From an uncultured Collinsella sp. (lineage in GTDB: Bacteria > Actinomycetota > Coriobacteriia > Coriobacteriales > Coriobacteriaceae), in NCBI GenBank assembly GCA_902489945.1, contig CABUBZ010000016.1, positions 1 to 32,985 on the forward strand: a stretch of 32,985 nucleotides of DNA. The letters run 5' to 3'. The notes beneath the pieces are model-generated. The model did no database searches and had not been told where the DNA came from. It was given only the letters and a program-made list of their open reading frames with translations. Made by a program: the position numbers and the translations under genes. Within the stretch, counting starts at the first letter, position 1; every line of letters starts with the position of its first letter. This document shows positions 16,311-24,921 of the stretch, one piece after another.

Positions 16311-17378
16311 ATGGCGCTTCCCATGGTTTATGGCGGTCCCGGACGATATGTTCAGGGGCCGGGTGAGCTCTCGCGTCAGGGCAAGTATTTGTCATGGTTG
16401 GGCTGCGCTGCCTATGTCTTGTTTGACCAGGGCACCGAGGATCGGCTGTGCAGGCAGATTGTCGATGGATTTCTGGATGAAGATCTAAGCGAGCCGTTCT
16501 TTAAGATTTACAACGGTCCGTGTACGGAAGAGACCGTTGTCGAAATGGCTAAGGAAGCCCGGGCTGAGTATTGCGACATGGTGGTGGGTATTGGCGGCGG
16601 CAAGATGCTCGATATCGCAAAAGCTGTTGCGTTTTATGCCGAGCTGCCGTTGTGCGTATGCCCCACGGCGGCTTCGATGGACGGTCCGTGCAGCGCGATT
16701 TCGGTGCTGTATCACGAGGATGGGTCGTTCGACCGCTACCTGATGCTCGAGAAGAATCCAGACCTGGTCGTGGTCGATACCAACGTGGTCGCGGCGGCCC
16801 CGCTGCGTATGACGGTCGCTGGTATGGGCGATGCGCTGGCAACGTACTTCGAGGCGCGTTCGTGCGCCGCGGCGCACGGCGCCAACGAGCACGGTGGCAC
16901 GCCGGGTCACTTGGCCCTGGTTGCGGCTCGTGCCTGTTATGACACGCTCATGGAGTGCGGCGTCGCTGCCAAGCGCGATCTCAAAAAGGGGCGTACATCG
17001 CCGGCGGTTGAGCGCCTGATCGAGTGCAATATTCTGCTTTCGGGTGTTGGCTTCAAGAGTGGCGGCCTGGCGTTGGCACATGCCATCGCCAACGGTCTGA
17101 CGATTCTGCCCGAGTGCAAGGCCATGCATGGTGAGGCCGTGGCATTTGGCCTGGTGGTTCAGCTTCGTTTGGAGCGTGCGCCCGAGCTTAATCAGGTGCT
17201 CGAGTTTTGCCAGCGTGTCGGTCTGCCGACGACGCTCGAGGAGCTGGGCCTTGGCGAGATTTCCGATGCCGATCTGCAGGGTGTTGCAAATGCGGTCTTT
17301 AGAAACGAGCGCAATATGGCTAACGAACAGGCCAAGGTGACCAAACAAAAGCTCGTGCAGCTTATGTGCGAGGCATAG
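16311..17378 (+). CDS. glycerol dehydrogenase paralogue
   Basis: A 355-aa GldA-family protein, clearly paralogous to the gene just upstream (matching blocks GPGEL, VGIGGGKMLDIAKAVAFY, CPTAASMDGPCSAISVLY, GMGDALATYFEA, ILPEC). The catalytic set is retained: NAD motif GIGGGKMLD (93-101), Asp174, His257 and His273. It differs in the N-terminal strand region (LSWLGCAAYVLFDQGTEDRL replaces the usual GAKALVIVTPSG) and ends in a basic, Lys-rich tail (ANEQAKVTKQKL), so its substrate or oligomer contacts may differ. The ribosome site (AAGGGCGG, 9 bases upstream) is modest. It lies 113 bp behind gldA but after a terminator and its own hairpin, so it is probably regulated apart. Glycerol, 1,2-propanediol or another vicinal diol could be the substrate. 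Confidence 0.85.
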   Translation: MALPMVYGGPGRYVQGPGELSRQGKYLSWLGCAAYVLFDQGTEDRLCRQIVDGFLDEDLSEPFFKIYNGPCTEETVVEMAKEARAEYCDMVVGIGGGKMLDIAKAVAFYAELPLCVCPTAASMDGPCSAISVLYHEDGSFDRYLMLEKNPDLVVVDTNVVAAAPLRMTVAGMGDALATYFEARSCAAAHGANEHGGTPGHLALVAARACYDTLMECGVAAKRDLKKGRTSPAVERLIECNILLSGVGFKSGGLALAHAIANGLTILPECKAMHGEAVAFGLVVQLRLERAPELNQVLEFCQRVGLPTTLEELGLGEISDADLQGVANAVFRNERNMANEQAKVTKQKLVQLMCEA

Positions 17379-17529
17379 CTTGGCACTTGATTGACCTTGT
17401 GCAATCGAGGCGGCGATAGGCCATAGGCTATTTGCCCCAAAGGTGCACCGCGTGTAATTTGCCCAAGGCGTGGGCCGATAGCGTATCATTATCTCTTGCT
17501 TGTTTGCACTGCTCAGGGAGGGGCCGCGC

Positions 17530-18783
17530 ATGGCGCAGGAACACGATCTGTTTGATGACATTATCGAGATCAGCAAGGGTTTCGACTTTCTTAAAAACCC
17601 GCTTGGCGGTGTGACCGATGCACTCGATCCGTCGGCGCCGCAGTGGAATCCTGCCGACTACAAGGAGCGTCCGCGCGGCAACACCATTCCATGCCTGGCC
17701 TGTAAAAACGAAAAGAGCGGCTGTACCGCGTGCATGGACGTGTGCCCGGTCAACGCCATCGAGGTCGAGGAAGATGCCATCGAGGTCCTCGATACTTGCC
17801 GCAAGTGTGGTCTGTGCGCCGCCGCTTGCCCGACCGAGGCCATCATCTCGCCGCGCCTGGCGCCCAAAAACCTCTATGACGATATTGTCTCGGCCGCTAC
17901 GAGCCACGAGACTGCCTATGTCACCTGCACGCGCGCTCTTAAGCGCATGCCGCGCGAGAACGAGGTCGTTGTGGCCTGTGTGGGCGATATTACTGCCGAG
18001 ACCTGGTTCTCGGTGCTGGCCGACTACCCCAACGTGAGCGTGTATCTGCCGCTTGGCGTGTGCGACAAATGCCGCAACACCGGTGGCGAGGATATTCTGG
18101 GCGAAGCTATTGCAACCGCCGAGGAGTGGGCCGGTACGGGTATGGGCCTGGAGGTCGATCCCAAAAGCCTCAAATGCCATAAGCGCCGCGAGTACGAGCG
18201 CAAGGAGTACATGGATAAGATTGCCCGCACCACGGGCCTGACGGTGACCAAGCTCAATCCGGCGACTGCGGCACTGGCCTCGGTGACGCAGAAGTTGAAG
18301 GCCCACCGTCACCAGATCACGCAGCTTGAGCGCACACTCAACACCATGTGCGGCACCACGACGACTAAGCGTCGCCGTTCGCTCACCCATGGGCGGCAGC
18401 TGGTGCTCTCGACACTGCAGAACCATCCCGAGCTTGCCCAGAACATGCAGGTGGGCACGCCGGAATGCGATTTTGACAAGTGCACGTCGTGCGGCGAGTG
18501 CGTCAACGTGTGCCCTACGTTTGCCTGCGATTTGGTGGGAAGCGGTCGCTTTGCACTGGAGTCTACCTATTGCCTAGGTTGCGGGGCCTGCGTCAAGGTG
18601 TGCCCCGAGCATGCGCTCAAGCTGGTCGAGCACGATGCGTCCAATCTGGTCGTTGTCGACCCCGAGGCCGAGGAAAAGGCCGCTCAGAAGGCCAAGGCCC
18701 ACGAGGAGGCCGAGAAGGTCAAGGCCGAGGCAAAGGCCAAGCTCGATAAGATGCTCGACCAAGTGGAGAAGCTCGCGGACTAG
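17530..18783 (+). CDS. polyferredoxin-like 4Fe-4S protein
   Basis: A 417-aa soluble protein with four 4Fe-4S cysteine motifs in two pairs. The first pair (about 57-105) has CLACKN...GCTACMDVCP and CRKCGLCAAACP; the second (about 318-365) has CTSCGECVNVCP and CLGCGACVKVCP. Between them is a ~190-aa domain with further Cys residues (VCDKC) and basic helices. The tail (about 378-417) is a Lys/Glu/Ala-rich predicted coiled coil (AEEKAAQKAKAHEEAEKV). No signal peptide, so it acts in the cytoplasm, probably as an electron carrier or docking subunit for an anaerobic reductase. The ATG at 17530 was chosen for GGGAGG nine bases upstream; an earlier in-frame ATG at 17500 lacks one. It follows the gldA pair by 151 bp, with a weak TTGCCC/TATCAT promoter candidate. 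Partner enzyme unknown. Confidence 0.85.
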   Translation: MAQEHDLFDDIIEISKGFDFLKNPLGGVTDALDPSAPQWNPADYKERPRGNTIPCLACKNEKSGCTACMDVCPVNAIEVEEDAIEVLDTCRKCGLCAAACPTEAIISPRLAPKNLYDDIVSAATSHETAYVTCTRALKRMPRENEVVVACVGDITAETWFSVLADYPNVSVYLPLGVCDKCRNTGGEDILGEAIATAEEWAGTGMGLEVDPKSLKCHKRREYERKEYMDKIARTTGLTVTKLNPATAALASVTQKLKAHRHQITQLERTLNTMCGTTTTKRRRSLTHGRQLVLSTLQNHPELAQNMQVGTPECDFDKCTSCGECVNVCPTFACDLVGSGRFALESTYCLGCGACVKVCPEHALKLVEHDASNLVVVDPEAEEKAAQKAKAHEEAEKVKAEAKAKLDKMLDQVEKLAD

Positions 18784-18854
18784 TCAGCGACCCCTATCTC
18801 TACTTCATTCGTGCCGCCGTGGCGTCCGGGTTCGCCCAGATGTTGCGTCGGCGC

Positions 18855-18860
18855 TATACT
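18855..18860 (+). promoter_or_regulatory. -10 box upstream of ychF
   Basis: TATACT lies 38 bp upstream of the GTG start of ychF; the -35 region (TTCGCC, 18 bases further upstream) is weak. Confidence 0.45.
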
Positions 18861-18897
18861 TATGCAGTTTGAAATGCTTGTACCAAAAGGAGCTGTC

Positions 18898-19974
<1,077 letters not shown>

Positions 19975-19985
19975 GGGCGACGCAT

Positions 19986-20369
19986 ATGTTTAAATACGGC
20001 AAAAAAGCTGGCTACATGGGCATTGCGCTGCTGGTGCTTGCGGTGATTCCGCTGGTGGTCGCAGCATGTGTGATCCCCAACATTGGTCCTGAGGTGGCAA
20101 CGAAGTTTAACGCAGCCGGCGAGGTGACGCGCTGGGGCAAGAGCTACGAGCTGCTGGCACTGCCGGTGCTCAACCTACTGCTGAGCGTGGCGACGTACTT
20201 TACGGCAGGACGCCAGGCTAAAAACAATGATGACTCCGCCGCCATGGCGCGCATCGTGTGCGAGCGCTACCTGCGCAACGGTTGCATCACGGGTGTATTC
20301 CTCAACGTGATCAACGTTTACTTTATGTACTCGGCGATTACCGGAACGGGCTTTGGCTTTGGTTTCTAG
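19986..20369 (+). CDS. small membrane protein with DUF1648-like segment
   Basis: A 127-aa protein with about three membrane helices (near 10-33, 52-72 and 98-118). Between the first two is FNAAGEVTRWGKSYELLALP, which matches the 'HFN..G.....WG.K' loop of DUF1648 found at the N-terminus of SdpI-like immunity/signal proteins. It is much shorter than SdpI (about 200 aa) and contains only this module. It lies 11 bp behind ychF, and may be read from its transcript. The end is convergent with the next gene, 9 bp apart. Role unknown; membrane location is clear. Confidence 0.8.
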   Translation: MFKYGKKAGYMGIALLVLAVIPLVVAACVIPNIGPEVATKFNAAGEVTRWGKSYELLALPVLNLLLSVATYFTAGRQAKNNDDSAAMARIVCERYLRNGCITGVFLNVINVYFMYSAITGTGFGFGF

Positions 20370-20378
20370 CTTGTTCTT

Positions 20379-20768
20379 TTAGGCAACGAGCCTGCACGCA
20401 TATTCAATGGCTGCTGCGAGGCCGCCGCTCGATCGTGGTTTAAAGACCATGTCGGCGGCGGCCTCGTTTTCGTATCCGGCGCCGCGAAGAGCGAGTGCGA
20501 TACCGGCTTCTAAAAGGAGCGACAGGCCGTGTTGACTGGTTGCGATTACGGCAGCCTGATTGAGCGAGCAGCTGTGCGCTTGGCATTGGATGGCAAGTTC
20601 ACCTTGCGCCGGGCAAGGGACCAGAACGGCGGCGACGCGACTTGATAGCAATGCAAATGCTGTGCGCTCATCGGGCGAAAGGCATTCGGCTTCAACGACG
20701 ACGAGCTTGGGCGGTGCGCTGTTTGTGCGAAGCGTAGTTCGGTGCATGCGGACCGAAGAACCCGACAT
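20379..20768 (-). CDS. conserved-looking protein of unknown function
   Basis: A 129-aa soluble protein with an alternating strand/helix pattern: PKLVVVEAECLSPDERTAFALLSSRVAAVLVPCP, then SCSLNQAAVIATSQHGLSLLLEAGIALALRG and a C-terminal SGGLAAAIEYACRL helix. This could be a small Rossmann-like domain, but I recognise no family. The start at 20768 is supported by AGGAG six bases upstream; it is in the only frame with Gly/Ala/Val codon bias. It is transcribed divergently from an XRE regulator, with a 24-bp palindrome between them, so it is likely the regulator's target. Confidence 0.65.
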   Translation of the reverse strand: MSGSSVRMHRTTLRTNSAPPKLVVVEAECLSPDERTAFALLSSRVAAVLVPCPAQGELAIQCQAHSCSLNQAAVIATSQHGLSLLLEAGIALALRGAGYENEAAADMVFKPRSSGGLAAAIEYACRLVA

Positions 20769-20791
20769 AGAAAACTCCTGTGTATTCGGCA

Positions 20792-20815
20792 AAACGTAAA
20801 CTATAGTTTACGTTT
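20792..20815. promoter_or_regulatory. 24-bp perfect palindromic operator
   Basis: AAACGTAAACTA is followed directly by its exact reverse complement. It sits between the divergent start codons (24 bp from one, 30 bp from the other). Its centre contains TATAGT on the plus strand and ACTATA mirrored on the other, so it can serve as the -10 region in both directions. The natural candidate binder is the XRE protein encoded alongside. Confidence 0.75.
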
Positions 20816-20844
20816 ATGTTCGGCCCCATTTCAAACTCGTCTGC

Positions 20845-21063
20845 ATGGACGAACGTGCGAAACAGATTCTTGGCAGGCGGGTCGAAGAGACACGCAGGGA
20901 CCTTGGTATCTCCAAGGTTGATTTTTGTGTGGCGACAGGAATCAGCCGACCCTACCTCGACCGAATCGAAGATGGGACGGCAAATTTCACGCTCAAGGTT
21001 CTATTTAAGATCGCGCCCGCGCTTGGCATGACGGTATCAGAGCTTCTCGAGGGCATCGAATAG
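20845..21063 (+). CDS. XRE-family transcriptional regulator
   Basis: A 72-aa single-domain helix-turn-helix protein. The Cro/C1-type HTH spans about residues 8-63: RRVEETRRDLGISKVDFCVATG then ISRPYLDRIEDG (recognition helix) and the stabilising helices TLKVLFKIAPALGMTVSELLE. No second domain for ligand or oligomerisation. There is no Shine-Dalgarno upstream of the ATG, so translation may be weak or leaderless-like, typical for autoregulated repressors. It is divergent from the 129-aa unknown gene and very probably binds the perfect palindrome between them. Confidence 0.88.
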   Translation: MDERAKQILGRRVEETRRDLGISKVDFCVATGISRPYLDRIEDGTANFTLKVLFKIAPALGMTVSELLEGIE

Positions 21064-21099
21064 GGCGTTCCCCCGCTGCTATTTGACGCTCTTTGGGCG

Positions 21100-21343
21100 G
21101 GTCCCCCTGGTTGCGATGTGCAAAATCGCGAGTATTCAGCACCAGTTCGGCTGTAGACGGTAGCTTGAGCGGCTGGTTTTGCCTTTTTGGTAGTAGTTAA
21201 TCCACACGTTAAATAAAAATGAGGAATAAATATTTACCAGACGGCACCTTCGTCCTAAAAGTTCGTCTAACAATTGGCCGATTCTATGCCTCTGGCGGAG
21301 AAATTGCAGAATACTCCGTTTTTTGCACGGCCCGAGGGGGACC
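21100..21343. mobile_element. MITE-like ~244-bp element with terminal inverted repeats
   Basis: GTGCAAAA....GAGTATTC.GCA occurs forward at 21118-21141 and inverted at 21305-21328, differing at a few positions. GGTCCCCCT lies just outside on the left (21100-21108) and its reverse complement on the right (21335-21343). The AT-rich interior has no coding potential. The right part carries GGCGGAGAAATTGCAG (21294-21309), shared with the element at 8440-8670 (one difference in 16). This element accounts for most of the 322-bp gap between the XRE gene and ansA; nothing else is seen there. Confidence 0.55.
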
Positions 21344-21385
21344 ACCTGCCGTTTGAGGCTGCGATACGTAGATCTGCCCTTGGGA

Positions 21386-22399
21386 TTACGCCATCGGGAT
21401 GCGGTCGTGGTTGACTTGGCTGTAGAACAGGCGCTGAATCTCGGCCGCATCGCGTGACTGGCCGAGCGCCCACATGGTTTTGGCCACGAGCGTTTCGGTT
21501 GTCATATCGTCGCCGCGCAAAATACCCGGATGATCAGCGTAGGCGCGGCCGACCTCATAAACACCTAGGTCAAGGCCTTCCTCGGGGACCTGCGTGGTCA
21601 TAACGACGGTGCGGCCCGAATCGACCCAGCGGAAAATCGCCTCCTGGAATGACTCGCCCGACTCACCAAACTCGGGAATACCGCCAATGCCAAAGGTCTC
21701 CAGGATTACAGCATCGTAGCTATCGGCAAGGGCGTCGAGGATGCCCGGGTTTACGCCGGGCGTAAGCTTGAGTACAAATACGCGCGGGTCGATGCTGTCG
21801 TAGAAACGCACCGGGTTTTCGCCCTGATGCGTGCCGTGAAGCCCATTGCGTACGATGCGGTCATTGCGGATGTAGGCAATGGGCGGGTAGTTGACGCTAA
21901 TGAACGCGTTAAAGCTCATGGTGCGCTGTTTTCGGGCGCGCGTGCCGGCAATGGCGACGCCGCCAAACACAATCGACACATCGTGCGAATGCTCGTCGAG
22001 CGCATAGAGCAGGCTCTGGTACAGATTGAGCTTGGCATCGGTAAAGGGGTTGCCCATGGGCTTTTGCGAGCCGGTGAGCACGATGGGCTTGGGGCTGTCC
22101 TGAATCAGATAGGAAAGCGCCGCCGCGGTGTAGCTCATGGTGTCGGTGCCGTGCAGAATCACGAAGCCGTCGTGGTCGGCATAACCCTCGACGATGACGT
22201 CGCGGATACGCATCCAGTCGCTCGGGCGCATATTGGTGCTGTCGATGTTCATGGGCTGCACGACGTCGAGCTCGCAGAGTCCCGAGATCTCGGGGACGCT
22301 CTGGGCGAGCTCCTCACCGGTCAGGGCGGGGGAGAGGCCGTTGCCGTCCTCGGTCGATGCGATGGTACCGCCCGTGGCGATGAGAAGGATGCGCTTCAT
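21386..22399 (-). CDS. ansA: L-asparaginase, type I
   Basis: A 337-aa cytoplasmic-type asparaginase converting asparagine to aspartate and ammonia. The first catalytic Thr is Thr12 in ATGGTIAST; the second motif HGTDTMSYTAAALS (83-96) carries Thr85 and Asp86, and SQKPMG follows. No signal peptide is present, unlike type II periplasmic enzymes, and length fits type I (about 335-340). The start at 22399 is the conserved MKRILLIATGG and has AGGAA eight bases upstream; the longer frame (24 codons) covers the promoter. Transcribed singly, divergent from guaA. Ammonia release may link it with glnN-based nitrogen metabolism. Confidence 0.95.
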   Translation of the reverse strand: MKRILLIATGGTIASTEDGNGLSPALTGEELAQSVPEISGLCELDVVQPMNIDSTNMRPSDWMRIRDVIVEGYADHDGFVILHGTDTMSYTAAALSYLIQDSPKPIVLTGSQKPMGNPFTDAKLNLYQSLLYALDEHSHDVSIVFGGVAIAGTRARKQRTMSFNAFISVNYPPIAYIRNDRIVRNGLHGTHQGENPVRFYDSIDPRVFVLKLTPGVNPGILDALADSYDAVILETFGIGGIPEFGESGESFQEAIFRWVDSGRTVVMTTQVPEEGLDLGVYEVGRAYADHPGILRGDDMTTETLVAKTMWALGQSRDAAEIQRLFYSQVNHDRIPMA

Positions 22400-22449
22400 G
22401 CTGGTATTCCTATCGATTTTGTCGCCGCGAGGGCGGAGTCGTTCGGCAG

Positions 22450-22478
22450 TATTGTGGCACAGGGCGTCCAATGTTCAA
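22450..22478 (-). promoter_or_regulatory. candidate ansA promoter
   Basis: On the minus strand TTGAAC (22473-22478), a 17-base spacer and ACAATA (22450-22455) lie about 50 bp upstream of the ansA start. Confidence 0.45.
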
Positions 22479-22666
22479 ACGTATTACATCATCTGTAACG
22501 TTTGGTAACACTTCAATTGCCGTCAAATAGGGGCCCAGGTCGTGCGTTTGCCGTGCGCTGATGGCTGCGAGGGGCGAGAAACCCCATATAACGTGTACAC
22601 TATGAAAGTTATTCTCGTTTATTCGCGCGGGTGGGCACCGGCTCCCCGCCAACAAGAGGGGGAACC

Positions 22667-24265
22667 ATGGATCAAAAGGCTTCCGCAAAGGTCCTCGTAC
22701 TCGACTTTGGTGCGCAGTACGGTCAGCTCATTGCCCGTCGCGTCCGCGACCTCAACGTGTATTCCGAGATTGTCCCCTGCGACATTTCGGCCGACGAGAT
22801 TCGCGAGATGAACGCCTCTGCGCTCATCCTTTCCGGCGGCCCGGCCTCTGTGTATGCCGAGGACGCTCCGTCCATCGATCCTGCCATCTTTGACCTGGGT
22901 CTTCCCGTCCTGGGCTTTTGCTATGGCCATCAGATCACGGCTGTGACGCTCGGCGGCAAGGTCGGCCACTCCGAGGTGGGCGAGTACGGCCGCGCCACCA
23001 TCACGCGCACGGCAGACGCCAAGCTCTTCAACTCCACGCCCATGGAGCAGACCGTGTGGATGAGCCATCGCGACGCCGTTTCCGAGGTGCCCGAGGGCTT
23101 TACCGTTACCGCCAGCACCGACGTGTGCCCGGTCGCTGCGATGGAGTGCGTCGAGCGCAAGATCTTCACCACGCAGTTCCACCCCGAGGCCAAGCATTCC
23201 GAGTACGGTCAGCAGCTGCTGAGCAACTTCCTGTTTGAGATCTGCGGCCTGGAGCCCAACTGGAGCATGGACAACCTGGTCGAGACCATGACGGCCGAGT
23301 TCCGCGAGAAGGTCGGCGACGACCGCGTGATTCTGGCCCTGTCCGGTGGCGTCGACTCCTCCGTCGTGGCTGCGCTGGGCGCACGCGCCGTGGGCAAGCA
23401 GATGACCTGCGTGTTCATCAACCACGGTCTGTTGCGCAAGGGCGAGCCCGAGCAGGTGGAGGAGGTCTTCACCAAGCAGTTCGATGTCGACTTTATCCAC
23501 GTCCACGCCGAGGACCGTTATGCCGAGCTTCTGGCCGGTGTGACCGAGCCCGAGGAGAAGCGCCGCATCATCGGCACGCAGTTCTGGAAAGAGTTCTTCG
23601 CCGTGGCGCAGCAGCTCGAGACCGATGGCAAGCCGGTCAAGTACCTGGCTCAGGGCACCATCTACCCCGACATCATCGAGTCCGGCGCTCGCAAGACGGG
23701 CGGCAAGACGGCCACCATCAAGAGCCACCACAACCTGATCCCGTTCCCCGAGGGCGTGCACTTCGACCTTATTGAGCCGCTCGACCACTTCTTTAAGGAC
23801 GAGGTCCGCGCACTTGGTCTGGCGCTGGGCCTGCCGGGCCACATCGTGTTCCGCCAGCCTTTCCCGGGCCCGGGTCTTGCCATCCGCATCATTGGTGCGG
23901 TCGACAAGGAGAAGCTCGAAATCCTCAAGAACGCCGACGCCATCGTGCGCGAGGAGCTCGACGCCTACAACCAGCGTCTGTTTGAGCAGACCGGCGAGCG
24001 CAACTCCGAGCACAGCTGCTGGCAGTACTTTGCGGTCCTGCCCGACATTAAGTCCGTCGGTGTTATGGGCGACGAGCGCACCTACCAGCGCCCGATCATC
24101 CTGCGCGCCGTTGAGTCCAGCGATGCCATGACCGCCGACTGGGCCAAGCTGCCCTACGACGTGCTTGCCCGCATCTCCGGCCGCATCGTTGCCGAGGTCC
24201 CCGGCGCCAACCGCGTCTGCTACGACATCACGTCCAAGCCGCCCGCGACCATCGAGTGGGAATAG
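22667..24265 (+). CDS. guaA: GMP synthase (glutamine-hydrolysing)
   Basis: A 532-aa enzyme converting XMP to GMP with glutamine and ATP. The class I amidotransferase domain (1-~195) has nucleophile Cys85 in LGFCYGHQ and the His172/Glu174 pair in FHPEAKHSE. The ATP-pyrophosphatase domain has the PP-loop LSGGVDSS (225-232). The C-terminal dimerisation domain includes QPFPGPGLAIRI and ends in ITSKPPATIEWE, the near-invariant GuaA ending. The start has AGAGGGGG close upstream; an earlier ATG at 22631 lies within a leader hairpin (GCGGG/CCCGC, 22627-22649). The leader also has an 8-bp palindrome GTGTACAC (22593-22600). No purine riboswitch was recognised. Its 3' end is a known integration site for genomic islands in other bacteria, and accessory genes begin right after its terminator here. 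Confidence 0.98.
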   Translation: MDQKASAKVLVLDFGAQYGQLIARRVRDLNVYSEIVPCDISADEIREMNASALILSGGPASVYAEDAPSIDPAIFDLGLPVLGFCYGHQITAVTLGGKVGHSEVGEYGRATITRTADAKLFNSTPMEQTVWMSHRDAVSEVPEGFTVTASTDVCPVAAMECVERKIFTTQFHPEAKHSEYGQQLLSNFLFEICGLEPNWSMDNLVETMTAEFREKVGDDRVILALSGGVDSSVVAALGARAVGKQMTCVFINHGLLRKGEPEQVEEVFTKQFDVDFIHVHAEDRYAELLAGVTEPEEKRRIIGTQFWKEFFAVAQQLETDGKPVKYLAQGTIYPDIIESGARKTGGKTATIKSHHNLIPFPEGVHFDLIEPLDHFFKDEVRALGLALGLPGHIVFRQPFPGPGLAIRIIGAVDKEKLEILKNADAIVREELDAYNQRLFEQTGERNSEHSCWQYFAVLPDIKSVGVMGDERTYQRPIILRAVESSDAMTADWAKLPYDVLARISGRIVAEVPGANRVCYDITSKPPATIEWE

Positions 24266-24279
24266 TAAATAGCTCTTTG

Positions 24280-24316
24280 CGAGGGAGGTCGGATGCGGCC
24301 TCCCTCGTTTTTTATT
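24280..24316 (+). terminator. intrinsic terminator of guaA
   Basis: CGAGGGAGG and CCTCCCTCG form a 9-bp perfect stem around a 10-base loop, followed by TTTTTTATTT. Confidence 0.93.
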
Positions 24317-24753
24317 TGCGTGCCATGGATGCTTGTGCATTGTGGTGTATGTGGTACATGCAAACCAGCCACGCAATCTCTCAAGCTGTTTAGCTGGGAT
24401 TATTGTTTGCTGGTATTTTTTAAAGTGTTTTCAATTACCGAAGTAACGCCATCAATTTATTTCAATTAATGCTGACCGGCAGATCGCGTCCGCCCGCAAG
24501 AGGCCGCTCGGACTGGTACTCAAAATGTACTCACGACGTTTTGAGTATCGATTTGCTGGTACTCACAGACGGAAAAAAAGACTGTCTACCTCGATATATT
24601 CGTTATCCCCAACGATTCGTCAACGAATACTGACTAGTGATTGAGTGATGCATGGCTCAAATTGGCATACGTAATTACGTAATTACGTATTCTGAAGTAA
24701 AATGATTTCGGTCAATTGAGGAACGTAGAACAGGTCAATTCGGAGGGGCGATC
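24317..24753. other. AT-rich boundary region with repeats before the R-M operon
   Basis: About 435 bp with no gene and visibly lower GC than its surroundings. It holds TACTCAAAA/TTTTGAGTA (24517-24525/24539-24547, perfect inverted repeat), three TACTCA words (24517, 24528, 24560), ATTCGT-CA-ACGAAT (24615-24628) and two GGTCAATT copies (24710-24717 and 24733-24740) just before the operon. This looks like the junction between core chromosome and inserted DNA. Confidence 0.6.
24667..24703 (+). promoter_or_regulatory. palindromic operator overlapping the R-M operon promoter
   Basis: A 24-bp perfect palindrome (24667-24690) is built from ATACGTAATTAC and its reverse complement, equal to overlapping 8-base TACGTAAT units. 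A -10 box TAAAAT (24698-24703) follows, and the matching -35 position, 17 bases upstream (24675-24680, TTACGT), lies inside the palindrome. The geometry suggests steric repression; the ribbon-helix-helix-like protein encoded next is the obvious candidate binder. Confidence 0.65.
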
Positions 24754-24921
24754 ATGGAGGAAGATCAGGCTGTTCATGCCGAAAGGGAGCTAGATAAGTT
24801 CACGCTCTCGATAACCCGCGAGGATAAGCGGGCTCTTAAGTCCTATGCCGCGCGCCAGGATAAGACGGTGGCTAAAGTCCTGCGCGAATGGATTGACGAG
24901 AAGTGCAAGGGGGAGAAGTGA
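24754..24921 (+). CDS. small ribbon-helix-helix-like protein, putative R-M operon regulator
   Basis: A 55-aa protein with the pattern of an Arc/CopG-type ribbon-helix-helix DNA-binding domain: a short strand KFTLSITREDKRAL, helix RALKSYAARQ, turn DKTVAK and second helix VAKVLREWIDEKCK. The ribosome site GGAGGGG is seven bases upstream. Its TGA stop overlaps the next ATG by one base (TGATG), coupling it to the methyltransferase gene. RHH proteins commonly repress their own promoters by binding palindromes, and a 24-bp palindrome overlaps the promoter here, so control of the restriction operon is likely. Antitoxin-like roles are an alternative, but no toxin gene is adjacent. The RHH call rests on pattern, not on a profile search. 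Confidence 0.75.
   Translation: MEEDQAVHAERELDKFTLSITREDKRALKSYAARQDKTVAKVLREWIDEKCKGEK

Noticed and set aside
21136..21450. 104-codon minus-strand open frame
   Set aside because: Lies across the inverted-repeat element and the end of ansA, with no ribosome site.
22500..22666. Purine riboswitch upstream of guaA
   Set aside because: No guanine-riboswitch core; only a short GC hairpin and an 8-bp palindrome.
22619..24376. 585-codon minus-strand open frame over guaA
   Set aside because: Antisense shadow of guaA; Leu/Val/Gly-rich low-information sequence.
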